A stretch of 64,000 nucleotides of DNA from Cylindrospermopsis curvispora GIHE-G1. Lineage in GTDB: Bacteria > Cyanobacteriota > Cyanobacteriia > Cyanobacteriales > Nostocaceae. The stretch is from positions 3,333,501 through 3,397,500 of the forward strand of contig NZ_CP060822.1 in the NCBI RefSeq assembly GCF_014489415.1, written 5' to 3'. Below the pieces are notes generated by a model that was not told where the DNA came from, did not search any database, and saw only the letters and a program-made list of their open reading frames with translations. Both the position numbers and the translations under genes were made by a program. Shown here piece by piece: positions 45,734 through 55,852 of this stretch. Numbering within the stretch: position 1 is the stretch's first letter; each line of letters begins with the position of its first letter.

Positions 45734-46357
45734 TTAATTTCTCCCATTTTCTAAGTAAATATCTCGAATATCAGGGTCCAATTTTTCTTCTAACATCTGG
45801 TAGCTCTGTTGTAATAAATCACTTACCTGTACTATGGAAATATTTTCTCCCTCTGCTTGTAAATAAGCAGCAATTCGGGTCTCACTCCAATGGAAGGTTT
45901 GCGCCATTAGCAAAACCACCCGTAGAACAGGTGGTAGTTTATCTAGTGCTTGCTGTAAATAGCACCAAAGCGGAGGTGAGGTTTCTTTTATAGAGTAGTG
46001 AATTGCTTCTGCTGGTGGTACACTGATTCGATTAATACAAAAGGCTGTCATGTTAATTAACCAGTTTTGCAAGCTTAATGTTTCTTTCTCGGTTATTGGT
46101 TGCTCCAGAGAAAGTTCTCTCATTTCATAGTATATCTGTTGCCAGGTCAGGGCAAATAAATAGTCTGCTTGAACGGGAGATTTCGCTGAGTGTTGAATCA
46201 GGGTGTAAACTATGGGATGATAACGAGCAAATATGGCTGTGAAATATCGACCACTATCCGGATAGCGCTGAAACAGATCCAGCAGTTCTTGATCGGTTTG
46301 CTCAAATAGGGATTTCACCAAGGGGTGATTGGTTTCGGGAAAGGAGGGAATTTGCAC
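45734..46357 (-). CDS. Sigma-70-like (ECF-type) regulator
   Basis: 207 residues. The first half (LLDLFQRYPDSGRYFTAIFARYHPIVYTLI) resembles sigma region 2. The LPPVLRVVLLMAQTFHWSETRIAAYLQ segment resembles region 4 with a helix-turn-helix. Similar cyanobacterial proteins are annotated as sigma-70 family. The fit is weaker than for canonical ECF factors, and it may be a degenerate or accessory factor. It is convergent with the sensor kinase, 17 bases away. No anti-sigma gene is adjacent. Confidence 0.6.
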   Translation of the reverse strand: MQIPSFPETNHPLVKSLFEQTDQELLDLFQRYPDSGRYFTAIFARYHPIVYTLIQHSAKSPVQADYLFALTWQQIYYEMRELSLEQPITEKETLSLQNWLINMTAFCINRISVPPAEAIHYSIKETSPPLWCYLQQALDKLPPVLRVVLLMAQTFHWSETRIAAYLQAEGENISIVQVSDLLQQSYQMLEEKLDPDIRDIYLENGRN

Positions 46358-46473
46358 GGGGGTTTAAATGTCAGCTAAAGTTGGTTAGAGTATAAACTAG
46401 TAAGGAGATAGCGATATGCTAGTCTTTAGCAACAATACTAAAAACCTATTCACTATACAATCTAGATTTATTC

Positions 46474-47070
46474 ATGGTTATAGTAGCTAATGTGATACCT
46501 TTTTTGCATATTCCAGTGACAATTGCCTCTTTTTTCCCCTCCCTACCCTTGGATAGTCTGTTTTCCACCCAGGGGATTATGATTATGCTATTGGCAGCTT
46601 ATGCTGGTGCCATGTGGATGTTTCTCACCAGCGCCCCCAAGGTCTATACTGTAATGGTATCGGATTTAGAAATTGCCCGACAACTCTATGAAGGTTTGTT
46701 GGATTTGCCCGCTGCGGAAGTACCTCTACACTATTACTACAATTATGAACAAACTATAGGCGCTACAGCCATAGACCCGCTTTATATGTCTTCTGGCCCT
46801 AATTTCTCCCATAGGACTATTAGTAATGGCAATGATGGACTATGGTACCAGTTAAAGAAAAATACTCAACTACACGTTATTACTGGTGCAAGTTTAGGTA
46901 GTAAAAGTCAACAACGTCACGTTTGTTTTGACCGGGACTGTTTAGATTTAATTTTAATGCGGGTGGAAACTAGAGGGTTAAAGTTTAAGATTCGTAATCA
47001 AAGACCTTTGAACTTTTTGGTGAAAGATTACGAAGGAAGAATTATTGAAATGGCTGAGGTGACCAGTTAG
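46474..47070 (+). CDS. Conserved cyanobacterial protein with glyoxalase/VOC-like domain
   Basis: 198 residues. The N-terminus has a membrane segment (GIMIMLLAAYAGAMWMFLTS, about residues 34-53). The rest (VYTVMVSDLEIARQLYEGLLDLPAAEVP ... LKFKIRNQRPLNFLVKDYEGRIIEMAEV) resembles a vicinal-oxygen-chelate/glyoxalase fold. Metal ligands cannot be assigned with certainty. Function unknown. Confidence 0.6.
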   Translation: MVIVANVIPFLHIPVTIASFFPSLPLDSLFSTQGIMIMLLAAYAGAMWMFLTSAPKVYTVMVSDLEIARQLYEGLLDLPAAEVPLHYYYNYEQTIGATAIDPLYMSSGPNFSHRTISNGNDGLWYQLKKNTQLHVITGASLGSKSQQRHVCFDRDCLDLILMRVETRGLKFKIRNQRPLNFLVKDYEGRIIEMAEVTS

Positions 47071-47119
47071 ATACAACATTTCAAATATTTAAAAAAAGTT
47101 GTTATGGGGTAAAAGACCT

Positions 47120-48682
47120 GTGATTGAGGCTGAGGTTCATTTGTCATTACATAATTTCCTGCGCTCCCAGGTGGGTTTTCCAACTTGGCCTCATCACTTA
47201 ACGATGGCCAGGTTGGTAGCTAGGGCTTTTCGTTTGGGACGCAGTGCTTTAATTCAAGTTGGAGCTCTTTGTGGTTATCAAGGAAGATACCGAACAAGTT
47301 TTATTGCCTCAGCTTTAATGTGGCCTGGTCCAGTAATTATCGTAGCATTACCAGAAATTCAGCAAAGATTGGTCAAGATAGAAATACCTCTTCTTCAACA
47401 GTGGTTAGGAACAACGAAATCTATTAGAATAGGTGATGTTTGGCCCAATCCTTATTTTCAAGGGTTACTATTAACATCTCCTGAATCGTGGCTAAAAGAG
47501 CAGTTGAGTAATCAACACGTTGGTTTCCCCACCCATATTCCTACTATTATTGATGGTGTGGACGATTTAGAAGATTGGGTACGTAATCAGTTGACCCAAA
47601 ACCTTGAACCCCAGGACTGGGATCAGCTCATGTGGGCTTGTCCCCAACAAGCGGATTTAATCCGGGAAGTGAGGGTAAAATTAACTCATGAATTGTTTCA
47701 GCATCCAGAAAATCCATACCACTGTTATCTAATTTGCCAACGGGAAATTGAAATTTTACAAACTCTGTTTTCCTCTTTAAATCCTGACCATCTCCCAGCT
47801 ATATGGCGTAGTTTTCAGGCATGTTTCTACAACGCTATTAACAATTCCGTGGCACCTGTCGGTCTTACTTCTTCCCTTTTTTGGGCCACTGTTGCTCGTC
47901 GTCAAGGTCTATTTTATTTACATTGTGCACCCGTAGAATTAGCGACAAAATTGGCACCTATTTGGGAACGACAACCGGTGGTGTTAATTGGTAGTGCTTT
48001 GGAACCAGAAACGGAAGCACCCCTATTTCGTCAACGATTGGGTTTAGTAGATATAACTTGTTTGAAGTTTTCCAGTGAAAATCATGGTGAAGCTATTCAA
48101 ATTTATGTACCTCATAAGTTACCTTTGCCCAATACACCGGAATTTCAAGCTTCATTTATTCATCAGGTCCGCACCCTGATATGTTTGAGTGCCACGGCTT
48201 TGGGTCTAACTGTAGTGTTAGTCGGTGACGTACCTCTCAAAAGTAGAGTAGCAGCCATTTTAGCTGCTGACTTCGGTTCACGAGTTCAAGTGGAAAAAAC
48301 TTGTTTGGATGATAATGGCATTCTGGTCAGTGGTTGGGAATTTTGGCGATCGCACCAGAGTGTTTTGCCCGCACCCCAGTTATTGATTATTGCCACTCTA
48401 CCCCTACCATCCCTAGAGAACCCTTTAGTAGCTGGTAGGGTAGCTTATTACAAGCGATCGCACCAGGACTGGTTTAGACTGTACCTGCTACCTACTGCGC
48501 TGAGTGAGTTACAACGGGCCCTGGCTCCCGTGAGAGAAAGCCAGGGGATAGTAGCCTTATTGGATAGTCGTGTGGTCAATCGCAGTTATGGATCCCAGAT
48601 TCTTGCTTGTCTTAGCCCCCGAGCACGCTTAGACTATCTTGATCCCAGTCTTTTTTCTTCCCATACTCCAGAAAACTATTGA
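47120..48682 (+). CDS. Helicase-like protein with degenerate ATP-binding motifs
   Basis: About 520 residues, starting at the GTG of (M)IEAEVHLSLHNFLRSQ with a GGGG site upstream. It resembles cyanobacterial Rad3/DinG-like superfamily 2 helicase proteins, but the Walker A position reads ALCGYQGRYRTSFIAS instead of GxGKT and the DEAH position reads IIDGVDDLEDW. So ATPase activity is doubtful. The C-terminal half holds VVLVGDVPLKSRVAAILAADFGSRV and RLYLLPTALSELQRALAPVRES, consistent with a second RecA-like lobe. It has a few HIP1 sites. Role unknown. Confidence 0.6.
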   Translation: MIEAEVHLSLHNFLRSQVGFPTWPHHLTMARLVARAFRLGRSALIQVGALCGYQGRYRTSFIASALMWPGPVIIVALPEIQQRLVKIEIPLLQQWLGTTKSIRIGDVWPNPYFQGLLLTSPESWLKEQLSNQHVGFPTHIPTIIDGVDDLEDWVRNQLTQNLEPQDWDQLMWACPQQADLIREVRVKLTHELFQHPENPYHCYLICQREIEILQTLFSSLNPDHLPAIWRSFQACFYNAINNSVAPVGLTSSLFWATVARRQGLFYLHCAPVELATKLAPIWERQPVVLIGSALEPETEAPLFRQRLGLVDITCLKFSSENHGEAIQIYVPHKLPLPNTPEFQASFIHQVRTLICLSATALGLTVVLVGDVPLKSRVAAILAADFGSRVQVEKTCLDDNGILVSGWEFWRSHQSVLPAPQLLIIATLPLPSLENPLVAGRVAYYKRSHQDWFRLYLLPTALSELQRALAPVRESQGIVALLDSRVVNRSYGSQILACLSPRARLDYLDPSLFSSHTPENY

Positions 48683-48781
48683 TGAATTTGAGAGAAAATA
48701 AGTACCCTAATAGCAAACCTTAAATATACTAGTAAGTGAAACGAAATCAAACCTGAGATTACCTGAAATCAATTATTTGTT

Positions 48782-48997
48782 ATGGGTGAAGCAAAACGTC
48801 GGAAGAACAGCATGGGGGAGAACTATGGACAAGAAACCCCCATATTGCCATGGGTTCCCATTACTAAGTCTCAAGCGGAACTTTTTGTGAAAATAACCAC
48901 TCGGGGAGCATGGATTGGTATTGGAACTATGGTAGCTATATGGGTGACTATCCGTTTTATCGGACCCGCTTTTGGCTGGTGGCAAGTAGTAGCTTAG
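48782..48997 (+). CDS. DUF2839 family protein
   Basis: 71 residues. MGEAKRRKNSMGENYGQ at the start and one membrane helix (about residues 42-62, GAWIGIGTMVAIWVTIRFIG) match DUF2839, a cyanobacterial family of unknown function. It lies about 100 bases after the helicase-like gene. Confidence 0.83.
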   Translation: MGEAKRRKNSMGENYGQETPILPWVPITKSQAELFVKITTRGAWIGIGTMVAIWVTIRFIGPAFGWWQVVA

Positions 48998-49337
48998 GTT
49001 AATGAATATAATTTAGTTTAAGCTGGCTGGAAATATCCTAAGTAGGAGCTGTAGTTAATCCAGGGAAAAAAAGAGAAATTAGGATATGGTTAAGAAATAA
49101 TGCTAAATCCTATCAAAATTGCCTATGAAGGTGTAATATCCAACTATTGCCAATTTGACTAACGGGAGATTTAGGTTAGGCTAAAGCTAATTCCCTAGCA
49201 GTCCAACCAGGAAGGAATAAGGCTAAATATTAAACATCTACTCAAAACTGTTAAAAACAGACTACAATACCAAGGGATAGGAAAATCTAAAGAAAATATA
49301 AAACATTCTCAAATGACCGTGGTGTCTGGAGGAAAAA
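48998..49337. other. Intergenic region with no recognised element
   Basis: AT-rich non-coding stretch between DUF2839 and DUF1815 genes. No tRNA, hairpin terminator or repeat was seen. The GGAGG site of the DUF1815 gene lies at its right end. It should contain the DUF1815 promoter, but no clear -10 stood out. Confidence 0.6.
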
Positions 49338-49679
49338 ATGTTTCTGAGACTAGCATACGAACATAGACAATTTGTGCAAGAGTTGGTGATGAACTTACAA
49401 GCTCTGGCCATGGTTCTAGAACGCAAAGGTTATCCAGCTTCTTGCTACACTTGTGGGGATCAAATGAACAGTGCTTCATTTATGGTGGGTTTAGGGAATA
49501 ATCACCTGATCCGTTTTCTGGTGTCTGACTATGGGATTACCTGGACCGAAATGAGAGATGACCGGGAATTGATGAAGTTAGAAGGAGCGGAAGCAATCCA
49601 GCAATTACAAGAACTAGCTAATCTGGTTAAACACTCTATAGAACCTTGTACAAATCAGAAAGCTCTAATTAGGAAGTAA
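49338..49679 (+). CDS. DUF1815 family protein
   Basis: 113 residues, almost entirely conserved in cyanobacteria: MFLRLAYEHRQFVQELVMNL, GYPASCYTCGDQMNSASFMV and ITWTEMRDDRELMKLEGAE. A strong GGAGG ribosome-binding site precedes the ATG. A CxxC pair (CYTCG) is present. Function unknown. It lies 18 bases before the thioesterase gene, so the two are probably co-transcribed. Confidence 0.9.
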   Translation: MFLRLAYEHRQFVQELVMNLQALAMVLERKGYPASCYTCGDQMNSASFMVGLGNNHLIRFLVSDYGITWTEMRDDRELMKLEGAEAIQQLQELANLVKHSIEPCTNQKALIRK

Positions 49680-49697
49680 GGAAGTTATTTTGTATAG

Positions 49698-50195
49698 ATG
49701 AGCAACACAACATCAGGTCAAGGAACTTTACCACCAGCAAGTGCAATTGACAAGTTAAAAAAGGATGAAGTTGATACCTGGTTTGACTATCCCATCAGAG
49801 TACAACCTCATCATACGGATTATGCAGGATTAGTTTGGCATGGTACCTACTTAACTTGGATGGAGGAGGCACGAGTGGAGTGTTTACGCTCCTTTGGTGT
49901 TGACTATGCTGATTTAGTAGCTTTGGGGTGTGATCTACCAGTTGTAGAACTGTGTATACGCTATCATAAGTCACTACAATTAGGGAATATGGCCTTGGTC
50001 AAAACCCGCATGTTAGAAGTAACTGGTGTGCGAATCAACTGGGACTATAAAATTGTCTCCCTTGATAATCAGGAGTTGTGTGTAACTGCTCAAGTAAGTT
50101 TAGTAGCGTTAGATCGAGAAAGGGGTAAAATTATGCGTCAGCTACCCGCCACATTCCAGGAGGTGATCGCTAAAATTGCGGCATCTTATAAGTAG
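49698..50195 (+). CDS. Hot-dog fold acyl-CoA thioesterase (4HBT type)
   Basis: 165 residues. The 4HBT motif HHTDYAGLVWHGTYLTWMEEARVE near residue 37 has the Asp-Tyr-x-Gly-x-V-x-H pattern of the 4-hydroxybenzoyl-CoA thioesterase family. In cyanobacteria such enzymes include the DHNA-CoA thioesterase of phylloquinone synthesis, but this longer protein may have another acyl-CoA substrate. It follows DUF1815. Confidence 0.8.
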   Translation: MSNTTSGQGTLPPASAIDKLKKDEVDTWFDYPIRVQPHHTDYAGLVWHGTYLTWMEEARVECLRSFGVDYADLVALGCDLPVVELCIRYHKSLQLGNMALVKTRMLEVTGVRINWDYKIVSLDNQELCVTAQVSLVALDRERGKIMRQLPATFQEVIAKIAASYK

Positions 50196-50268
50196 TTATA
50201 AGTTTAAGAAGGTTAAGACATTTGCCTACACCATTCGGGTAGAACTGGTGTAGGGGTATGGAACACAG

Positions 50269-51465
50269 TTAGCGGAAAGAAATAAATTGTGGTTGTATAC
50301 TAAAATTTTCAGTGGCTTTAATTACTTCTTGTCTAGCCCAGCTATCTGCTGCCAGGATATCCTCTAAAGAGGGATGAGACTGGTTCTGATTTTGATGGCG
50401 ATCGCACACCAATTCAATAGAGCGAGCAATATCCAAATAGGCAATTTTTTCTTCTAAAAATAGTGCTACAGCTTGTTCATTAGCTGCATTTAAAACAGCG
50501 GGCATGGATCCACCTGCTCTACCAGCGGAATAAGCCAAACCCATACAAGGGTACTTGTGATGGTCAGGTTCACGAAAAGTCAGAGTTCCGCATTTGACTA
50601 AATCTAATCTTTGCCAATCGGTGTAAATTCTTTCTGGCCAAGACAAAGCATAAAGTAAAGGTAGGCGCATATCTGGCCAACCCAACTGAGCTAAAACAGA
50701 AGTATCTTGTAACTCAATTAAAGAATGAATAATACTTTGGGGATGAATAACAATTTCGATGTCATTGTAGTCCATGCCAAATAAATAATGGGCCTCAATA
50801 ACTTCCAACCCCTTATTCATCAAAGTTGCTGAATCCACAGTAATTTTTTTACCCATAGACCAGTTAGGATGTTTAAGAGCATCTGCAACCTTAACTGTGG
50901 GTAATTGTTCCACCGGCCAATCTCTAAAAGCTCCCCCAGAAGCGGTCAACAAAATCTTTTTTAAACCAGCTGGGGGTACACCTTGTAAGCATTGAAAAAT
51001 AGCGGAATGTTCCGAATCAGCAGGTAATAACTTGACCCCGTGTTTTTGTACTAGGGGTAAAACCACTGGGCCACCAGCAATTAAAGTTTCTTTATTTGCT
51101 AGAGCAATATCTTTACCTGCTTCAATAGCAGCGATAGTGGGGAGTAAACCCGCACAACCGACGATTCCAGTAACTACCGTTTGGGAATCACCATAACGAG
51201 CGACTTCCACCACACCTGCTTCCCCGGATAGTAAAATAGGTTGGGGGTAGATATCTTTGATAGCTTCCTCCAGCTCCTGTAACTTATCAGCACAGGAGAT
51301 AGCAGCTATTTGGGGACGAAACTGGCGGATTTGCGCTGCAAATAACTCTACATTACGTCCAGCAGCAAGACCAACTATGCGAAACTTGTCTGGATGCTCA
51401 GAAACGATATCTAAGGTCTGAGTACCAATAGAACCAGTAGAACCTAGAAGAGTTATGGCTTTCAC
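50269..51465 (-). CDS. dxr: 1-deoxy-D-xylulose 5-phosphate reductoisomerase
   Basis: Second step of the MEP isoprenoid pathway. [16 protein letters not shown] (NADPH site), [17 protein letters not shown] (metal and substrate, Asp and Glu) and [19 protein letters not shown] are all present. The GTG at 51465 ([14 protein letters not shown]) gives a normal 398 residues. A further in-frame GTG at 51507 would add 14 residues unlike the family. No strong ribosome-binding site is seen for either. Confidence 0.95.
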   Translation of the reverse strand: MKAITLLGSTGSIGTQTLDIVSEHPDKFRIVGLAAGRNVELFAAQIRQFRPQIAAISCADKLQELEEAIKDIYPQPILLSGEAGVVEVARYGDSQTVVTGIVGCAGLLPTIAAIEAGKDIALANKETLIAGGPVVLPLVQKHGVKLLPADSEHSAIFQCLQGVPPAGLKKILLTASGGAFRDWPVEQLPTVKVADALKHPNWSMGKKITVDSATLMNKGLEVIEAHYLFGMDYNDIEIVIHPQSIIHSLIELQDTSVLAQLGWPDMRLPLLYALSWPERIYTDWQRLDLVKCGTLTFREPDHHKYPCMGLAYSAGRAGGSMPAVLNAANEQAVALFLEEKIAYLDIARSIELVCDRHQNQNQSHPSLEDILAADSWARQEVIKATENFSIQPQFISFR

Positions 51466-51668
51466 AATGATTGAACAATTTACGGATACTCCTAATTGTG
51501 ACACCACTGGGGATCAAGATGGGGGGATTCTTAGTGATTTTGGGTAAATTCTATAGCTGTTTCGTCCCCATCCATGAATGCGGAGGCTTTCATCCTTTGG
51601 TTTTCGGTAATAAATTCTTTAGTATTTGGTAATATCTAATATGTTTTGTTTAATTCTCTTGTTTAAAT

Positions 51669-52988
51669 ATGACCAAGGGGCAATTTGCGGGCTACAAACT
51701 AATCAATCACAAGCTGTTTAGTTACAAATTAGTTAGTAATTATCTCGTTAGGGATAATATATATTTTGCTGGAATTATATGGCTATTTACTCGGCTCCTG
51801 ATTTGGGTAGGAATGTTGCTATTAGCCCCTAATTTACCAATGACGGATGAGAGCGTTTTTAATGCTTGGGACAGTGTACATTATCGGGCGATCGCCACTG
51901 AAGGTTACGAATTTTACCCTGATGGCAAACAACATAATTTAGCTTTTTTTCCCATGTTTCCCATAACCATTTGGGTTTTCATGAAGATAGGGTTACCTTT
52001 TGAAATAGCTGGGTTACTAATCAACAATTTGTCTTTTTTAGGAGCGGTTTACCTATTATATTTTTGGGTTAAAAAACATTGTGGTTTGAGGATAGCACAA
52101 TGGACAACCATAGTCATTTGTTGTTGTCCCATGTCCATGTTTACGGGGGTAATTTACACAGAAGGATTATATTTATTGTTCAGCATTGGTTGTTTAAGAG
52201 CTTTTGATGAAGAAAAATATAGCTTAACTGCCTTTTGGGGAGCTATGGCAACTGCTACACGTCCTACAGGAATGGCTTTAATTCCTGCTTTATTGCTGAC
52301 TGCTTGGAGACAAAGGCGGGGTAAAATAGCCTATTTTACCAGTTTGTTAACTGCTACTGGGTTAATATTATTTAGCATATATTGTGCGATTAATTTTCAT
52401 GATCCCTTAGCCTTTATTGCTGCTCAAAAAGGATGGCGACCATCTCTTGGTTTTGATTGGCAAGGTTGGTTAAATATGTTGATGCAAATTATTTTGGGGA
52501 GAAATTGGAATTTTGGGTGGGTATGGAACGATGATGGAGGAATTAGGGATCCTTGGTATCCCGTATTTTTTGGTTTTATGGTTTATGGCACAGTCACTTT
52601 GTGGTGGCGGCAAAAATATTGGCATCCCTTCATGACATATTTGGTTTATACCACATTAGCAGTGTTATTGATTTTAGTGGATCAGAGGGTGATTAACAAT
52701 TTGCTCAATGTTTTAATGGTGGTAGGTGGTAGTTATTTAGTGTGGCATTTTCGTCGCAAACTCACACCTGTCATGGTCATTTATAGTTTGTGTGGAGTCG
52801 GTTTATTATTAGCTTCTGGAGGAACCATATCTTTAAGTCGTCTAGCTTATGGTATTGTTCCTTTAAGCATTGCTATTGGTGCTTGGTTGTCCCGATTTCC
52901 CCGTCAAGCTTATTTGGTTGTGGGTTTGTTTGTGGTTTTACTCTTTAGGTTAGCTATAGGATTCGCTCAACATCATTGGGTGGGTTAA
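51669..52988 (+). CDS. GT-C type membrane mannosyltransferase-like protein (PIG-V-like)
   Basis: 439 residues with about ten membrane helices. The motif WDSVHYRAIATEGY near residue 67 (catalytic-type Asp), NLAFFPMFP, and TATRPTGMALIPALLL match the PIG-V-like family of dolichol/polyprenyl-phosphate-sugar-dependent transferases. A paralogue on the opposite strand lies at 54590. Probably a plasma-membrane enzyme that uses a lipid-linked sugar on its outer face. Confidence 0.72.
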   Translation: MTKGQFAGYKLINHKLFSYKLVSNYLVRDNIYFAGIIWLFTRLLIWVGMLLLAPNLPMTDESVFNAWDSVHYRAIATEGYEFYPDGKQHNLAFFPMFPITIWVFMKIGLPFEIAGLLINNLSFLGAVYLLYFWVKKHCGLRIAQWTTIVICCCPMSMFTGVIYTEGLYLLFSIGCLRAFDEEKYSLTAFWGAMATATRPTGMALIPALLLTAWRQRRGKIAYFTSLLTATGLILFSIYCAINFHDPLAFIAAQKGWRPSLGFDWQGWLNMLMQIILGRNWNFGWVWNDDGGIRDPWYPVFFGFMVYGTVTLWWRQKYWHPFMTYLVYTTLAVLLILVDQRVINNLLNVLMVVGGSYLVWHFRRKLTPVMVIYSLCGVGLLLASGGTISLSRLAYGIVPLSIAIGAWLSRFPRQAYLVVGLFVVLLFRLAIGFAQHHWVG

Positions 52989-53000
52989 AGGAAATTAATT

Positions 53001-54581
53001 ATGGATTCGAGCGAATATAAATCAAACATGAAATTTTTTTGGAATCTGCTGACCCAGAATAATACTGTATTTGCCAAAATTCTAACAGGGTTATTTTTTA
53101 TAGTTGGACTACCTGCTATACTTCATCATGCTATGTGGCGTGATGAACTGAATGTTTGGTTGATTGTTAGGGAAAGTCAGTCCTTATTGGAATTATTTCG
53201 TCACATTCATTATGAGGGACATCCTTTTGTTTGGTATGTTTGTTTAGCGACTTTAAGACAATTTACAACTAATCCCGTAATCATGCAAGTATTTCACTTG
53301 TGTTTAGCCACATTGTCAGTCTATGTGTTTACCAGATATTCACCATTTAGTTATTTTCAAAAATTGTTATTTTGCTTAGGCTATATTCCTTTCTATGAAT
53401 ATTTACTAATCAGCAGAAATTATGCTATAGGACTATTACTAGTTTTTATATTTTGTAGTCTTTATTCTAGTCGTCAAGAGAGTTACCTTAAATTGGCAGT
53501 GGTTTTATTTTTTATGGCTAATGTTAACGCTTATTGTTTATTATTGGCAATAGCATTTAGTCTAACCTTGGTAATAGAATATATTTTTAGGCAATCTTTA
53601 CATCTAAATCTTGTATCTAAAAAATATGATATAGTTGTAAGTGTTTTAATAATTTGCCTAGGTATTATTATCTCATTCCTGCAGCTGATTCCACCCCAAG
53701 ATAGTAACTTAGCTGGAGGGTTATCCGGGTTTGTATTAAACTTTGACTTTAACCATTTAACTAAGACTTTAGTTAGATTATGGAATAGTTATATTATTGT
53801 TGTTTTAGCTAATGAATCTGAACAATTCAGTCTCGTTTTACTTTCTTTTTTGTCCATAATATTTTTTCTGGTTTTCAGCATTTCCTTCATAGTCAGACCA
53901 ATTATTTTATTTCTTTACATAGTGGGAACAATGGAGATACTTATATTTACTTATGTTAAATTTTTAGGTAGCCCACGTCATTATGGACATTTATATATTT
54001 TATTAATTGCCTGTATGTGGCTTAGTAGTTATTATAATTCATTATTTTCCTTATCAAGCGTAACTGTTTTACCAAAAACAGTAGCTCAAGCAGCAAAACT
54101 GAAAAGGTCATATTATAACATAGCAATTATGGTAATTTTATATTGCCAAATGGTAGGGGGAATATTTGCTTTTAGTCGAGATATTATTATTCCTTTCTCA
54201 TCTAGTAAGGAAGCATCTGCTTATATCAAAGACCAATATCAAGATAAATTAAATGATTTGTTTATTGTTGGTAGTAGAGATTATGCCATATCCCCAATTT
54301 CTGCATATATTAATCGTCAGATTTATTATCCGGAAATCTCGAACATGGGCAGTTTTGTTTTATTTACCACTCAAAGGAAAGAGATTAATCACATAGAAGT
54401 TTTGAGCCAAGTAAATCAAATATGCCAAAAACGATTAAATCCAGTACTTTTGATTTTAAATAGACCTTTGGAAATCAACCATGCTAAACTGAAGATTGAT
54501 TTGATTCAGCAATTCACTAAAGGGTTTATTTATGATGAACGATATTATTTGTACTCTGTTACAAAACGGATTGTTGAGTAA
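53001..54581 (+). CDS. GT-C/GT39-like multi-pass membrane protein
   Basis: 526 residues with about ten membrane helices. An early MWRDELNVWLIVRES motif and HIHYEGHPFVWYVCLATLR resemble the first-loop DE motif of GT39-like transferases. The C-terminal approximately 130 residues are soluble. It starts 12 bases after the PIG-V-like gene with an AAAGGAAA site, so the two form an operon. Confidence 0.65.
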   Translation: MDSSEYKSNMKFFWNLLTQNNTVFAKILTGLFFIVGLPAILHHAMWRDELNVWLIVRESQSLLELFRHIHYEGHPFVWYVCLATLRQFTTNPVIMQVFHLCLATLSVYVFTRYSPFSYFQKLLFCLGYIPFYEYLLISRNYAIGLLLVFIFCSLYSSRQESYLKLAVVLFFMANVNAYCLLLAIAFSLTLVIEYIFRQSLHLNLVSKKYDIVVSVLIICLGIIISFLQLIPPQDSNLAGGLSGFVLNFDFNHLTKTLVRLWNSYIIVVLANESEQFSLVLLSFLSIIFFLVFSISFIVRPIILFLYIVGTMEILIFTYVKFLGSPRHYGHLYILLIACMWLSSYYNSLFSLSSVTVLPKTVAQAAKLKRSYYNIAIMVILYCQMVGGIFAFSRDIIIPFSSSKEASAYIKDQYQDKLNDLFIVGSRDYAISPISAYINRQIYYPEISNMGSFVLFTTQRKEINHIEVLSQVNQICQKRLNPVLLILNRPLEINHAKLKIDLIQQFTKGFIYDERYYLYSVTKRIVE

Positions 54582-54589
54582 TATTTTTA

Positions 54590-55852
54590 TTAAGCTACCC
54601 ATAAACCTTGGGCAAATCTAATTGATGAAGTAATTAACATAATTGTGAACCAGAATATAATGAAGTAGTTTAGTTTAACATGACCGGATAAAAATATTCC
54701 CCAACATATTGCCAAAGAAACACAACCATAAGCGAATCTGTTAATGGACATTGTTCTCCCGGTAGCAAAAATAATAAATAAACTAAATATTCCATAAAAT
54801 AGGATAGTCGGGGAAATTATTTGACGATAATGCCATAATAAATAAGCACCACCAAAAACTAGTAAAGAATTGAAAAATTCATCACCGGATAAAAGCCATA
54901 AAACTATAATTCCAGCAATCATACCATAGCTGAACTTGTAATTACCTGTCCGCTTAACTTTCCACCAACAATAATAAATTAAACCCACACCGAGAGCAAA
55001 TATAAGAGGATAGATAATATCAACCAACCTACCTGATTTATAATTTGCCCAACCGAAAAACATTGGTAAAACTATTTTTAACCATAGGTAACCCAACTTT
55101 TCCTGTCCTTCTTGATTCCAGGCTTTTTGTACTAATAGAAATGCCAAGGGTTGATCAAACTTAATTTTTAAATAACCCATATAAAAAATTAAACCTAATC
55201 CAGTTAATAGGGCGGCGATATAAGCGGTTAATTTTCTTTTTTCTTGCCAACAAACAATTAAATATGTGGGAATTATAGCCAAAGAATTTAGTCTCGTTGC
55301 TGTTAATAACATTCCAAAAATAGACGACTTTAAAACATCTGGTTTCGTCCAGTAGGTTAGGGTCAAGGTGCTCAAGCATAAAAATAAACCTTCTGTATAG
55401 ACTACACTACAATATAATGAAATCGGACAGAAAGATAAAAAGGCTATAGTCCATTTAGCTATATTTATGTCATGTTCTTTTGCTAAGTAGTGAAATAAAA
55501 TAATTAGGGCAATTAGAAAAGCTGTATTACTAATTATAATTCCTGCTATTTTAGGGTCAAAACCCATAAGTTTACTGAGATATATCAGAGTGGGATATAA
55601 GGGAAAAAATGCCACATTGTAACCTTTTTGATCATTAGCAAATTGGTAACCATGTTCAACTATATTCAAATAAAATTTACAATCAAATCTAATAAAAACA
55701 TCCCAGGAAAAAGTCGCCCTAATGTCTTTAACTGGTTGAGGTAATAATGGTGCTATTCCCAGCATTGATACCCAAATAATTATGCGACTTGATAACCAAA
55801 TAAAGAGGGGAAAATAGGACTCATTCGCTTTGTTGACTAAATACTTCATCAT
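54590..55852 (-). CDS. PIG-V-like membrane glycosyltransferase, paralogue
   Basis: 420 residues with the same motifs as the 51669 gene: FDCKFYLNIVEHGY in place of WDSVHY, NVAFFPLYP, and TATRLNSLAIIP. About nine membrane helices. Its ATG overlaps the stop of the upstream GT39-like gene as ATGA. Convergent with the 53001 gene, only 8 bases apart. Confidence 0.7.
   Translation of the reverse strand: MMKYLVNKANESYFPLFIWLSSRIIIWVSMLGIAPLLPQPVKDIRATFSWDVFIRFDCKFYLNIVEHGYQFANDQKGYNVAFFPLYPTLIYLSKLMGFDPKIAGIIISNTAFLIALIILFHYLAKEHDINIAKWTIAFLSFCPISLYCSVVYTEGLFLCLSTLTLTYWTKPDVLKSSIFGMLLTATRLNSLAIIPTYLIVCWQEKRKLTAYIAALLTGLGLIFYMGYLKIKFDQPLAFLLVQKAWNQEGQEKLGYLWLKIVLPMFFGWANYKSGRLVDIIYPLIFALGVGLIYYCWWKVKRTGNYKFSYGMIAGIIVLWLLSGDEFFNSLLVFGGAYLLWHYRQIISPTILFYGIFSLFIIFATGRTMSINRFAYGCVSLAICWGIFLSGHVKLNYFIIFWFTIMLITSSIRFAQGLWVA

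Noticed and set aside
48998-49337. Search for tRNA or small RNA genes
   Set aside because: No cloverleaf arms, GTTCRA box or terminator hairpin were found here or in the other gaps examined.
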